64,000 nt of DNA from Ilumatobacteraceae bacterium (GTDB lineage: Bacteria > Actinomycetota > Acidimicrobiia > Acidimicrobiales > Ilumatobacteraceae): assembly GCA_025463305.1 (NCBI GenBank), contig JAOBWK010000088.1, forward strand, positions 21,696-85,695, written 5' to 3'. Below are positions 1-6,933 of the stretch, piece after piece. The notes under the pieces were generated by a model. That model had not been told where the DNA came from. It saw nothing but the letters and a program-made list of their open reading frames with translations, and made no database searches. How positions within the stretch are numbered: the stretch's first letter is position 1; every line of letters begins with the position of its first letter. The position numbers were made by a program, and so were the translations under genes.

Positions 1-1
1 A

Positions 2-145
2 GCCCTCGCGGCGATGGTGAACGACGATCGTCTCGATGCGTGGGTCGTCGCCCGTCCGTCCGAGCGACCGATCACGCGGTTCGAGTCCCGCGGTCTGCGC
101 GAGGGCCGCGAGGCGGTCGACATCGACGCGCGACGCACGTGTTGA
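2..145 (+). CDS. trmB: tRNA (guanine-46-N7)-methyltransferase, C-terminal end only
   Basis: Partial gene entering from the left edge; 47 codons are visible before the TGA. The tail contains RPITRFESRGLREGR. This matches the TxFExRG signature that ends TrmB proteins, where the Thr and Glu contribute to S-adenosylmethionine and guanine binding. TrmB makes m7G46 in the variable loop of many tRNAs. The codons are strongly GC-biased in position 3, as in real genes of this window. The catalytic fold lies outside the window, so the identification rests on this one motif. Confidence 0.6.
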   Translation, partial: ALAAMVNDDRLDAWVVARPSERPITRFESRGLREGREAVDIDARRTC

Positions 146-199
146 CCGCTTGGCGAACCCGATGTTCAGTTCGGGCATCGGATGGGTACCCGAGCACGC

Positions 200-352
200 A
201 TGTCCGACACACCTCCGTCGCCACTCGATCCGGCACACCCGGATCCGCTCGTGCCGCCGGTGCCACCCGTGCAGCCCGGACCGCCGATCGAGCCGCCGGT
301 GCCACTCCCGCAGACCTCCGCGATGTGGCGCCGCAGCGCGCCCGTCTCGTGA
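200..352 (+). CDS. small proline-rich ORF, hypothetical
   Basis: A 50-codon ATG-to-TGA frame in the 230-base gap between the trmB end and the SGNH hydrolase. Its translation is about one third proline, with PPV/PPI repeats, and ends in a short basic stretch. There is no signal peptide and no family I recognise. In GC-rich DNA such proline-rich frames also arise by chance, so this may be noncoding leader. Nothing else is seen in the gap. Confidence 0.25.
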   Translation: MSDTPPSPLDPAHPDPLVPPVPPVQPGPPIEPPVPLPQTSAMWRRSAPVS

Positions 353-383
353 TCCATCGTCTCGTGACCGACGCGTGAGCGCA

Positions 384-2243
384 ATGCGACGGTGGAGCAG
401 GATCGCGCTCGTCGGCGGATTGCTCGGCGCGAGCGCCCTGGTGGCCGACGCGGCGGGCACGGCACCGCTGGCGGTCCACGCCGCGGCCGCCGACCAGACC
501 CACGTGACGCTGCTGGGCGATTCCACGATGGCCGCGATGCAGTGGTACCAGTACGACGACGACGATCCCGACACGATCGCCAACAACGACATCCGTGAGA
601 TCGTCGCCCAGCACTACGCGCTGAACTTCTCCGCCGAGAGCTGCCGTCGCCTGGTGATCGCCAGCTGCCGCGGCCGGTTCGGCTACACGCCCGTCAGCCT
701 GCTGCCCTACATGCAGACCACGCTGAAGGGCACGCTCGGCGACGCGCTCGTGATCATGGAGGGCTACGACGATCCGGCCATCGGCGACGGTGTCGACCAG
801 ATCATGGCCGAGGCCGAGCGCCAAGGCGTGGCGACGGTGATCTGGCTGACGCTGCGCACCGGAACCAACTACGTGCTGCCCGGTGGCCAGTCAGCGCGAG
901 ACCTCTACCAGACGCACAACGCCGCCCTGCGCGCCGCAGCGACCCGGCACCCGAGCCTGCACCTGCTCGACTGGGACACGTACAGCCAGCAGCAGCCGGC
1001 CTCGTGGTTCGCCAGTGACGGCGTGCACCTCAACCCGATCGGCGCAGTGGGCCTCGCCCACTACATCACGGCCGCGCTCGACGCGGATCCGACGATCTCA
1101 CGGTGCGCTGCGACGTCGTCCCACACGGGCGTCGCCGACACCTCGCCGACCTCGGTCGCCGCACCCACCGCGGCGCCGGCGGGTTTCGTCGCATCCGACC
1201 CGACCCGTGTCCTCGACACCCGCACAGCCGGTTCGCCCGGCAGCGTCGGCGCCGGGAGCGTGGTCACCCTCGATCTCGACAAAGCGCTGCCGGCCGGTGC
1301 GACGGGAGCCGTGCTGAGCACGACCGCTGTCGACAGCTGTCGCGCCGGCTACCTCAGCGTGTACCCATGCGGCTCGCGACCGCCGACGTCGACGATGAAC
1401 TTCGAGGTCGGCCGCACCACGGCCGGCATGGCCATCACCGGGCTCACCGATCGCACCGTCTGCATCTACTCGTCCGCCGCCACCGATCTGGTGGTCGACG
1501 TGATCGGCGCGTTCAGCCCCACCGGCGCGGCCTTCCATCCGATGACGCCCACGCGGTGGGTCGACACGCGCGGCGGTTCCTCGATCCGCTCGGAGCTGAC
1601 CGGTGAGCGCGGTCCCGACGCGGGCACCGATGTGGTGATCGCCGGCAACGGCGGGGTGCCCGCGAACGCGACGGCTGCGTGGATCAACCTCACCGTGGCC
1701 GATCCGTCGGCCTCCACCGTGCTGCTCGCCGGCCCAGGGCCCTGCAACGCAGCACCGGTCGCCTCGACGGTGAACGCGAACGCCGGCCGCAACACGGCAT
1801 CGGCCGCGCTCGTCGGGCTCGGGCCCGACGGATCGATCTGCGTGCACACCCTGTCCGGCCGGTCGCAGATCGTCGTCGACGTCGCCGGGTGGTTCGGCCC
1901 GGGCGACGGCGGGCTGCGTTACAGCCCGCAGCCGCCGACCCGGCTGATCGACACGCGCAACGGCCCGAACGGCACGACGCCGGCGCCGTCGACCAACGAG
2001 GTGTCGACACCCGTCGACTCGGTGTCCGTCCTGAACGCTGTCGCCGTCGACGCCGCTGGGGCCGGGTACGTCTCGGCCCGTCCGTGCGGCACCGATCAGG
2101 TCAGCTCGCTGATCAACACCACGGCCGATCAGGACACGGCGAACATCACCGCGGTCGGCCCGGGCAGCAACGGGTCGGTCTGCGTGCAGGCGAGCACACC
2201 GGCGCAGCTCGTGGTGGACCTCGTCGGCAGCTTCGCCCCCTGA
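384..2243 (+). CDS. secreted SGNH hydrolase with three C-terminal DTR-type repeats
   Basis: About 619 residues from ATG 384; GTG 375 is an in-frame alternative. A basic, hydrophobic N-terminus (MRRWSRIALVGG to an Ala-rich end) is a signal peptide. Then comes an SGNH/GDSL esterase domain: GDST (block I, catalytic Ser) near residue 48 and DGVHLNPIG (block V, Asp-His) near residue 210. An Ala/Thr/Pro linker leads to three repeats of about 115 residues. Each opens with PTRxxDTR and closes with a VVDVxGxF-like strand, and each has a Cys pair. Repeats of this kind are common on surface proteins of Acidimicrobiia, probably for wall or glycan binding. The substrate is unknown; acyl-ester removal from a cell-surface polymer is an inference. 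An upstream open extension to position 36 has no start support and was left out. Confidence 0.8.
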   Translation: MRRWSRIALVGGLLGASALVADAAGTAPLAVHAAAADQTHVTLLGDSTMAAMQWYQYDDDDPDTIANNDIREIVAQHYALNFSAESCRRLVIASCRGRFGYTPVSLLPYMQTTLKGTLGDALVIMEGYDDPAIGDGVDQIMAEAERQGVATVIWLTLRTGTNYVLPGGQSARDLYQTHNAALRAAATRHPSLHLLDWDTYSQQQPASWFASDGVHLNPIGAVGLAHYITAALDADPTISRCAATSSHTGVADTSPTSVAAPTAAPAGFVASDPTRVLDTRTAGSPGSVGAGSVVTLDLDKALPAGATGAVLSTTAVDSCRAGYLSVYPCGSRPPTSTMNFEVGRTTAGMAITGLTDRTVCIYSSAATDLVVDVIGAFSPTGAAFHPMTPTRWVDTRGGSSIRSELTGERGPDAGTDVVIAGNGGVPANATAAWINLTVADPSASTVLLAGPGPCNAAPVASTVNANAGRNTASAALVGLGPDGSICVHTLSGRSQIVVDVAGWFGPGDGGLRYSPQPPTRLIDTRNGPNGTTPAPSTNEVSTPVDSVSVLNAVAVDAAGAGYVSARPCGTDQVSSLINTTADQDTANITAVGPGSNGSVCVQASTPAQLVVDLVGSFAP

Positions 2244-2247
2244 CCGC

Positions 2248-2694
2248 TCACGTCCGGTCGCCAGAATGCTGCGCTACCGGTTGGTGCCAGTAGACGACCG
2301 TGCCGGTGACCCCGATCGCGAACGCACCGACGATCTCGAGCAGTGAAGCGACCACGGAGAACGCCGAGACGTGGTGGTCCACGAACGAGTCGCTCAACGA
2401 GCTCCAGTGGGGGAGCCAGTGGACCGCGATGAACGCGAGGCCGAGCGAGAACCCCGACCCCGCCGCCAGCAGCGGAGCGAGACGGTGGCGGACGAGGATC
2501 AGCGTGATCACCACGGCCTGGATGACCATGCCGCTGGTGCCGACGACGTAGAGCGCGTCGGTGACGCTGCCCTGGCCCCGGCGAAGGTGGTCGGCGGCGT
2601 GCACCGCCGAGCCGATGAGGAACACCCAACCGGCGACGATCAAGCGTCGTCCCTCGCGTGCAGTCGTGTCGGGATCTCTGCGCTCGTCGGTCAT
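2248..2694 (-). CDS. four-helix membrane protein, hypothetical
   Basis: 148 residues from ATG 2694. After a basic cytoplasmic head (MTDERRDPDTTAREGRR) there are four hydrophobic segments of about 20 residues, at roughly 18-35, 47-68, 72-92 and 108-132. A DHL and a WLPHW motif lie in the loops. No family is recognised. It is divergent from the TetR-family gene and shares its operator-bearing 5' region, so it is the likely regulated target. Its 3' end is 4 bases from the stop of the convergent SGNH hydrolase gene. Confidence 0.75.
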   Translation of the reverse strand: MTDERRDPDTTAREGRRLIVAGWVFLIGSAVHAADHLRRGQGSVTDALYVVGTSGMVIQAVVITLILVRHRLAPLLAAGSGFSLGLAFIAVHWLPHWSSLSDSFVDHHVSAFSVVASLLEIVGAFAIGVTGTVVYWHQPVAQHSGDRT

Positions 2695-2730
2695 GGCACC
2701 GGCTCTCTCTGGCTCGTGAAGGTGACTGGA

Positions 2731-2742
2731 TAGATCGCTCTA
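2731..2742. promoter_or_regulatory. probable TetR/LmrA-type operator
   Basis: TAGATCGCTCTA is an inverted repeat (TAGA-N4-TCTA) in the 66-base gap between the divergent membrane-protein and TetR-family genes. It resembles the core tagaNYGgTCTA of LmrA/YxaF-type boxes as I recall them, and the adjacent regulator belongs to that subfamily by its C-terminal domain. A TATGCT -10-like box follows at 2748-2753. Binding at this site would block both promoters. Confidence 0.5.
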
Positions 2743-2760
2743 GTGAGTATGCTCGCCGGC

Positions 2761-3381
2761 ATGGCATCGAGCAAGTCAGCCCGCCGCGCGCCCACCCGCG
2801 AGCGCATCCTCAACGCGAGCACCGAGCTCTTCGGTCGCCACGGGTTCACCGGCACCGGGATCAAATCGATCCTCGCAGCGAGTGAGGCGCCGTTCGGCTC
2901 GCTCTACCACTTCTTCCCCGGTGGCAAGGACGAGCTCGGGGCGGCGGCGATCCGTCGATCGGGCGTGACCTACCGCGAGCTGGTCGAGGCGTTCTTCGTC
3001 GCGGATGCCGACGGCCGGGTCGATGTCGTCGGCGCGACGAGCTCGTTCTTCGAGGGTGCCGCCGCGATGATCGAGCTCACCGACTACGCCGACGCCTGCC
3101 CGATCGCCACCATCGCGCTGGAGATCGCGAGCACCAACGAGTCGATGCGCGAGGCGTCTGCCGAGGCGTTCGAGTCGTGGCTCGCGGTGCTCCGCGCCGC
3201 GTTCTGCTCGGTGGGCATCGACGCCGAGCGCTCGGCCGAACTGGCCGTCGAGCTGTTCTGCGCGATCGAAGGTGCCTTCCTCCTCAGCCGCACCACGCGC
3301 GACCCCGCCCCTGTCCGCATCGCCGGCCGCGCCGCCGCCGAATCCGTCCGAGCCGCACTGGAGGCCGTGCCCGGCGGGTGA
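2761..3381 (+). CDS. TetR/AcrR-family repressor, LmrA/YxaF-like
   Basis: 206 residues from ATG 2761. The N-terminal helix-turn-helix is typical: RERILNASTELFGRHGFTGTG, then SLYHFFPGGKDEL for helix 4. The C-terminal half (YADACPIATIALEIAS near residue 107) fits the LmrA/YxaF-like ligand-binding domain. Starts at GTG 2743 and ATG 2749 are also in frame. GTG 2743 directly abuts the operator, and a TATGCT box lies 7 bases before 2761, so a leaderless transcript starting at ATG 2761 is the simplest reading. It probably represses itself and the divergent membrane protein; the ligand is unknown. Confidence 0.85.
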   Translation: MASSKSARRAPTRERILNASTELFGRHGFTGTGIKSILAASEAPFGSLYHFFPGGKDELGAAAIRRSGVTYRELVEAFFVADADGRVDVVGATSSFFEGAAAMIELTDYADACPIATIALEIASTNESMREASAEAFESWLAVLRAAFCSVGIDAERSAELAVELFCAIEGAFLLSRTTRDPAPVRIAGRAAAESVRAALEAVPGG

Positions 3382-3400
3382 GCCTGGACCCGAGAACGGC

Positions 3401-3450
3401 GGAAGCCGCAGGTCACACGCTCTGGAAAGGGCGTCTGACCTGCGGCTTCC
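3401..3450. terminator. bidirectional hairpin terminator
   Basis: A perfect 15-base inverted repeat (arms 3401-3415 and 3436-3450, GGAAGCCGCAGGTCA) encloses a 20-base loop with a further short ACGC/GCGT pairing. It lies between the 3' end of the TetR gene and the 3' end of the opposing tRNA cluster, so it can end both transcripts. There is no long T-tract. Confidence 0.7.
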
Positions 3451-3455
3451 TGGTG

Positions 3456-3528
3456 TGGTTCTGACCGGCGTCGATCCGGTGACCCTACGCTTTTCAGGCG
3501 TATGCTCTGCCGACTGAGCTACAGAACC
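3456..3528 (-). tRNA. tRNA-Phe (GAA)
   Basis: A cloverleaf reads cleanly on the minus strand. The acceptor GGTTCTG pairs with CAGAACC, the discriminator is A, and the anticodon stem TACGC/GCGTA holds loop CTGAAAA, giving anticodon GAA. The T-stem is ACCGG/CCGGT with loop ATCGACG, which has A rather than T at its first position, a slightly unusual T-loop. CCA is not encoded. It is the last gene of a Glu-Asp-Phe cluster. Confidence 0.93.
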
Positions 3529-3601
3529 GTGACTGTGATTGCTGTGGGGACGTTACTGCTGTGCTGCATTGCTGACCCAGCGACCAGCGATTGAACGCTG
3601 G

Positions 3602-3677
3602 TGGCGGTCCCGACGGGGTTCGAACCCGCGACCTCCGGCTTGACAGGCCGGCGTGAACTCCACTTCACCACGGGACC
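3602..3677 (-). tRNA. tRNA-Asp (GTC)
   Basis: Minus-strand cloverleaf: acceptor GGTCCCG/CGGGACC, discriminator G, anticodon loop CTGTCAA (GTC), and a T-arm with loop TTCGAAC. The 3' CCA is encoded in the DNA (3602-3604), unlike its two neighbours. It is the middle gene of the cluster. Confidence 0.95.
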
Positions 3678-3695
3678 AGATTTTGGGCTGGTCAG

Positions 3696-3768
3696 CACCC
3701 CCAACGGGATTCGAACCCGTGCCGCCACCTTGAAAGGGTGGTGTCCTAGGCCACTAGACGATGGGGGC
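3696..3768 (-). tRNA. tRNA-Glu (TTC)
   Basis: Minus-strand cloverleaf: acceptor GCCCCCA with TGGGGGT (one terminal G-T pair), discriminator G, anticodon loop CTTTCAA (TTC), and T-loop TTCGAAT. CCA is not encoded. It is the first gene of the Glu-Asp-Phe cluster, 18 bases before tRNA-Asp. Confidence 0.95.
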
Positions 3769-3805
3769 TCGGGTAACACTCGTCTCCGGTTGAGAGCGCA
3801 CGAAG

Positions 3806-3835
3806 ATTATCAGTGAACGCGGAGCTTTCCCCCAA
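3806..3835 (-). promoter_or_regulatory. candidate promoter of the tRNA cluster
   Basis: Read on the minus strand: TTGGGG (3830-3835), an 18-base spacer, then GATAAT (3806-3811), ending 38 bases before the tRNA-Glu 5' end. The -10 box is strong and the -35 box is weak. The promoter overlaps the longest possible reading of degV (GTG 3813), which favours the downstream degV start. Confidence 0.45.
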
Positions 3836-3857
3836 CGGATTACAGAATCGACACAAC

Positions 3858-4826
3858 ATGACCGGTTCTACAGACACGGTCGGCGAATCGGCATACCGTT
3901 CCCCGAATGCGCCGGACACCACCGATCGTGATGGCCGCGTGATCGGCATCTGCACCGACAGCAACTCCCAGCTGCCGGCAGCACTCGCCGAGCGCTACTG
4001 CGTCGAAGTCGTCCCGCTCACGGTTGCGATCGACGACCGCGAGTACCTCGAGGGCGTCGATCTCGACGCTGACGAGTTCTACGAGCTGATGGGGGTCCAG
4101 CACCCGCCGACGGTGCAGTGCAACCAGCCCAGCTCCGGCCAGTACGCGATGGCGTACGACGAGCTCGTCGCTCGCGGCTGCACCCAGATCCTGTCGATCC
4201 ACACCTCGGCGGCGTGCAGCGGCACGCTGAAGGCCGCCCGCCTCGCGGTGCACTCGGTGCCGGTGCCGATCCGGTTGGTCGACTCGGGGACCACCCGGTT
4301 CCGGGTCAGCTGCTGCGTGTGGGCCGCCGGGGAGGCGATCGCCGCCGGTGCGTCGTTGGAGGAAGCGGCAGCGATCGCCGACTCGCTCGCCCCCTCGGTC
4401 GGCACGGTGTTCATCGCCGCCGGTCCCGACGTGATCGACCTCGCCCGCCTCGCCGGACGCAAGGTCCTGACGCTCGACGACACCGGTGCGCGCATCGTCA
4501 CCCAGGTCGACAGCGCGGCCGATGCGGTCAACGCGATGGCCGACTTCGTCCTGCGCTGGAACGCGTCGGTGCCCGTCGGCGCCGGCGCCGGAGTCCGTTC
4601 TTCGCCGCGTGGCGCGAACGGTTCGGCCGGATCGATCGGCGAGAGCGGTCGGCTGAACGTGGCCGTCGGCTGGGCCCATCGCGACATGCAGCCGATCGCC
4701 GCGGCCGTGGCCCACGCAGTGGGCGAGTCCGCGCACGTCGCCGAGATCGTCGAGTTCCGGATCGGGCCGAGCGTCGGCATCGAGACCGGCCCCGCTGCGG
4801 TCAGCTGCGTCATGTTCCCGGCCTGA
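3858..4826 (+). CDS. DegV-family fatty-acid-binding protein
   Basis: 322 residues from ATG 3858; GTG 3813 would add 15. After an unstructured head, GICTDSNSQLP is the first strand and nucleophile-like DS motif of the DegV/EDD fold. PTVQCNQPSSGQY (residues about 92-104) corresponds to the second conserved block, and SIHTSAACSGTLKAA to the third, both lining the fatty-acid pocket. Bacterial DegV/FakB proteins carry a fatty acid to a FakA-type kinase. No fakA is nearby, so the partner is unknown. A Gly/Ala/Ser insert near residue 245 is not usual for the family. Transcription diverges from the tRNA cluster. Confidence 0.8.
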   Translation: MTGSTDTVGESAYRSPNAPDTTDRDGRVIGICTDSNSQLPAALAERYCVEVVPLTVAIDDREYLEGVDLDADEFYELMGVQHPPTVQCNQPSSGQYAMAYDELVARGCTQILSIHTSAACSGTLKAARLAVHSVPVPIRLVDSGTTRFRVSCCVWAAGEAIAAGASLEEAAAIADSLAPSVGTVFIAAGPDVIDLARLAGRKVLTLDDTGARIVTQVDSAADAVNAMADFVLRWNASVPVGAGAGVRSSPRGANGSAGSIGESGRLNVAVGWAHRDMQPIAAAVAHAVGESAHVAEIVEFRIGPSVGIETGPAAVSCVMFPA

Positions 4827-4850
4827 ACGGGCAAGCACTCACCGTCCGGT

Positions 4851-5363
4851 TCAGCCGCCCTGCACGGCGCGGACCGACCAATCGAGGATCCAGCTGAGGA
4901 AGTCGTACAGGTTGTACTCGCCGGCGAGTGGATGGTCCTCGCGGACATCGCCGATGTCGTGCTCCTCGTCGACGTCGAGCATCGTGCCGAGCACCAGCCG
5001 GATCCCGTTCAACGCCTGCAGGAACGCCATCATCTGCGCTTCCGTGGCCGAGGCCCGATCACCCGATGCCGCGAACATGAACTCGTCGACCGCGTCGAGG
5101 CCCTTCAGGCGCGACGTGAGGATCTCGTCGCGCATCAGCCGCCGGTACTCGACGTCGAACGCCTTGTCGCTCTCCTGGTGGTAGGCCGCCGGGAAGATCC
5201 GCTTCAGCCGTCCGTCGTCGTCGTCCTCGCCAGCCCCTTCCTCCTGGAGCAGGGCGCGCATCTCGCCCATCAGCCGATGGACCAGCTCGCGCTCCTCGCG
5301 GTCCAGGTTGAACCGGTAGCCGGCGCCGTCTCGCTCGATCGGTGGTCGCTGCTTGCGGCCCAC
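4851..5363 (-). CDS. DUF2017 family protein
   Basis: 170 residues from GTG 5363 (GRKQRPPIERDG); an open extension upstream overlaps clpS and is rejected. Mostly helical and acidic, with an early DREERELVHRLMGEMRALL segment and a conserved YNLYDFLSWILD near the C-terminus, as in actinobacterial DUF2017 proteins. The start is one base after the clpS stop, and clpS-DUF2017 pairs are conserved in actinobacteria. A role linked to ClpS or Clp proteolysis is an inference from this pairing only. Confidence 0.75.
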   Translation of the reverse strand: MGRKQRPPIERDGAGYRFNLDREERELVHRLMGEMRALLQEEGAGEDDDDGRLKRIFPAAYHQESDKAFDVEYRRLMRDEILTSRLKGLDAVDEFMFAASGDRASATEAQMMAFLQALNGIRLVLGTMLDVDEEHDIGDVREDHPLAGEYNLYDFLSWILDWSVRAVQGG

Positions 5364-5364
5364 G

Positions 5365-5664
5365 TCAGCTGTCGTCCCGCTGCATGGTGGCCCACAGGCC
5401 GTGCTCGTGCAGCCGGAAGACGTCGAGCTCGGCCTTCTCGCGCGTGCCGTTGGAGACGACGGCGCGCCCCTTCTGATGCACATCGAGCATCAGTTCGGTC
5501 GCCTTCTCGATGCTGTAGCCGAACAGCCTCTGGAACACGAAGGTGACGTAGCTCATCAGGTTGATCGGGTCGTTCCACACCAGGACGATCCACGGGATGT
5601 CCGGCGCGACGGATTCGTCCTGGTCCGGTTGGTCGACGACGGTGGGGGAAGGTGCGATCGACAT
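5365..5664 (-). CDS. clpS: ATP-dependent Clp protease adaptor ClpS
   Basis: 99 residues from ATG 5664; an upstream ATG at 5706 is less likely because family proteins begin with a short flexible tail like MSIAPSPTV. The core has the family blocks [17 protein letters not shown] (N-degron pocket), [23 protein letters not shown] and [16 protein letters not shown]. ClpS delivers N-end-rule substrates with bulky N-terminal residues to ClpAP or ClpCP. It is followed directly by the DUF2017 gene, as one operon. Confidence 0.92.
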   Translation of the reverse strand: MSIAPSPTVVDQPDQDESVAPDIPWIVLVWNDPINLMSYVTFVFQRLFGYSIEKATELMLDVHQKGRAVVSNGTREKAELDVFRLHEHGLWATMQRDDS

Positions 5665-5777
5665 TCGCTCCCAGTCTGCGCCGGAATCGTCCGATCGGGC
5701 AACCACGCGACCGCCGTGCGGATCTTCACCCGGGGGCGGTTAGGAACCTGGGTCAAAGCCTTCTACGATGACCAGCG

Positions 5778-6725
5778 ATGTCCGTCGGCTCTCGCCCCCT
5801 CGTGCCGTCTCGCTTCGCACCCTCGGGGCTCGGGCACACGACGCGCCGTCACCCGCGCACCGTCCTCGGTGGCTACATCGCGCTGACCAAGCCGCGGATC
5901 ATCGAGCTGCTCCTGATCACCACCGTGCCGACGATGGTGATGGCCGACAAGGGCTGGCCGGCCACCTCCCTCGTGCTGATCACCTTGCTGGGCGGCACGC
6001 TCGCCGCCGGCGGGGCGAATGCCATCAACATGTACGTCGACCGCGACATCGACAAGCTGATGGTGCGCACCCAGGGTCGCCCGCTCGCCACCGGCCTCAT
6101 CGAGCCGCGCAACGCACTGCTGTTCGCGATGTCGCTCGAAGTCGTCGCGTTCGCCGTCCTGTGGGCCGGCGCCAACTTCCTCTCGGCCTGCCTGGCGCTG
6201 TCGGCCACCCTCTTCTACGTCTTCATCTACACCCTGTGGCTGAAGCGGACGAGCCGCCAGAACATCGTGATCGGTGGTGCTGCCGGCGCGGTCCCCGTGC
6301 TCGTCGGCTGGGCTGCGGTGCAGAACAACGTCACGTGGGCGCCGATCCTGCTGTTCGTCGTGATCTTCCTCTGGACGCCACCGCACTTCTGGGCGCTGGC
6401 GATCCGCCACATCGACGACTACCGCGCCGCCGACGTGCCGATGCTGCCGGCGGTGGCCCCGCTGCCCCAGGTGTTGCGCCAGATGCTCGTCTACACCGTG
6501 CTGATGGTGGCCGCCACGATCCTGCTGCTCCCGGTCGCCCACCTCGGGCTGATCTACGGCATCGGCGCGGTCGTGCTCGGTGGGTTGTTCATCGGCGGTA
6601 CGTACGCGCTCAGCCGCGATCCAGATCCGCAGAAGGCGATGCGCCTCTTCGGCTACAGCATCAGCTACGTCACGCTGCTGTTCAGCGTGATCACGCTCGA
6701 CGTGCTTGTCCGCCACGGCTTCTGA
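5778..6725 (+). CDS. ctaB: protoheme IX farnesyltransferase (heme O synthase)
   Basis: 315 residues with about nine membrane helices. The first polyprenyl-binding motif is seen as NMYVDRDIDKLMVRTQGRP (near residue 85), and LWTPPHFWALAIRHIDDY (near residue 200) carries the second. The enzyme attaches a farnesyl tail to heme b, the first step to heme a for the oxidase encoded downstream. It opens the respiratory region; about 200 noncoding bases separate it from the next gene, with a TAATGT -10-like box at about 6830. Confidence 0.93.
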   Translation: MSVGSRPLVPSRFAPSGLGHTTRRHPRTVLGGYIALTKPRIIELLLITTVPTMVMADKGWPATSLVLITLLGGTLAAGGANAINMYVDRDIDKLMVRTQGRPLATGLIEPRNALLFAMSLEVVAFAVLWAGANFLSACLALSATLFYVFIYTLWLKRTSRQNIVIGGAAGAVPVLVGWAAVQNNVTWAPILLFVVIFLWTPPHFWALAIRHIDDYRAADVPMLPAVAPLPQVLRQMLVYTVLMVAATILLLPVAHLGLIYGIGAVVLGGLFIGGTYALSRDPDPQKAMRLFGYSISYVTLLFSVITLDVLVRHGF

Positions 6726-6933
6726 ACCGCTGACTTTCTGAGCCCGATCCGGGTCGGATCGACACCGCTCCCGGGCCCAAGAATTTTGCAGTGAGCGGTG
6801 CGGAGATTTCGGTCCGTGGTCGCGCCTGTGGGTAATGTCGTCGAGAGAACGGAACCGATTTTCAGCCGCTCCGGCGGTTCTACGCGCACCATCGCCCACA
6901 CCACGACCGGTGTATCGAAATGAGCTGTTGCCC

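Noticed and set aside
36..383. N-terminal extension of the SGNH hydrolase to position 36
   Set aside because: It is Arg/Ser-rich, overlaps the trmB tail in another frame, and would bury the signal peptide 116 residues inside.
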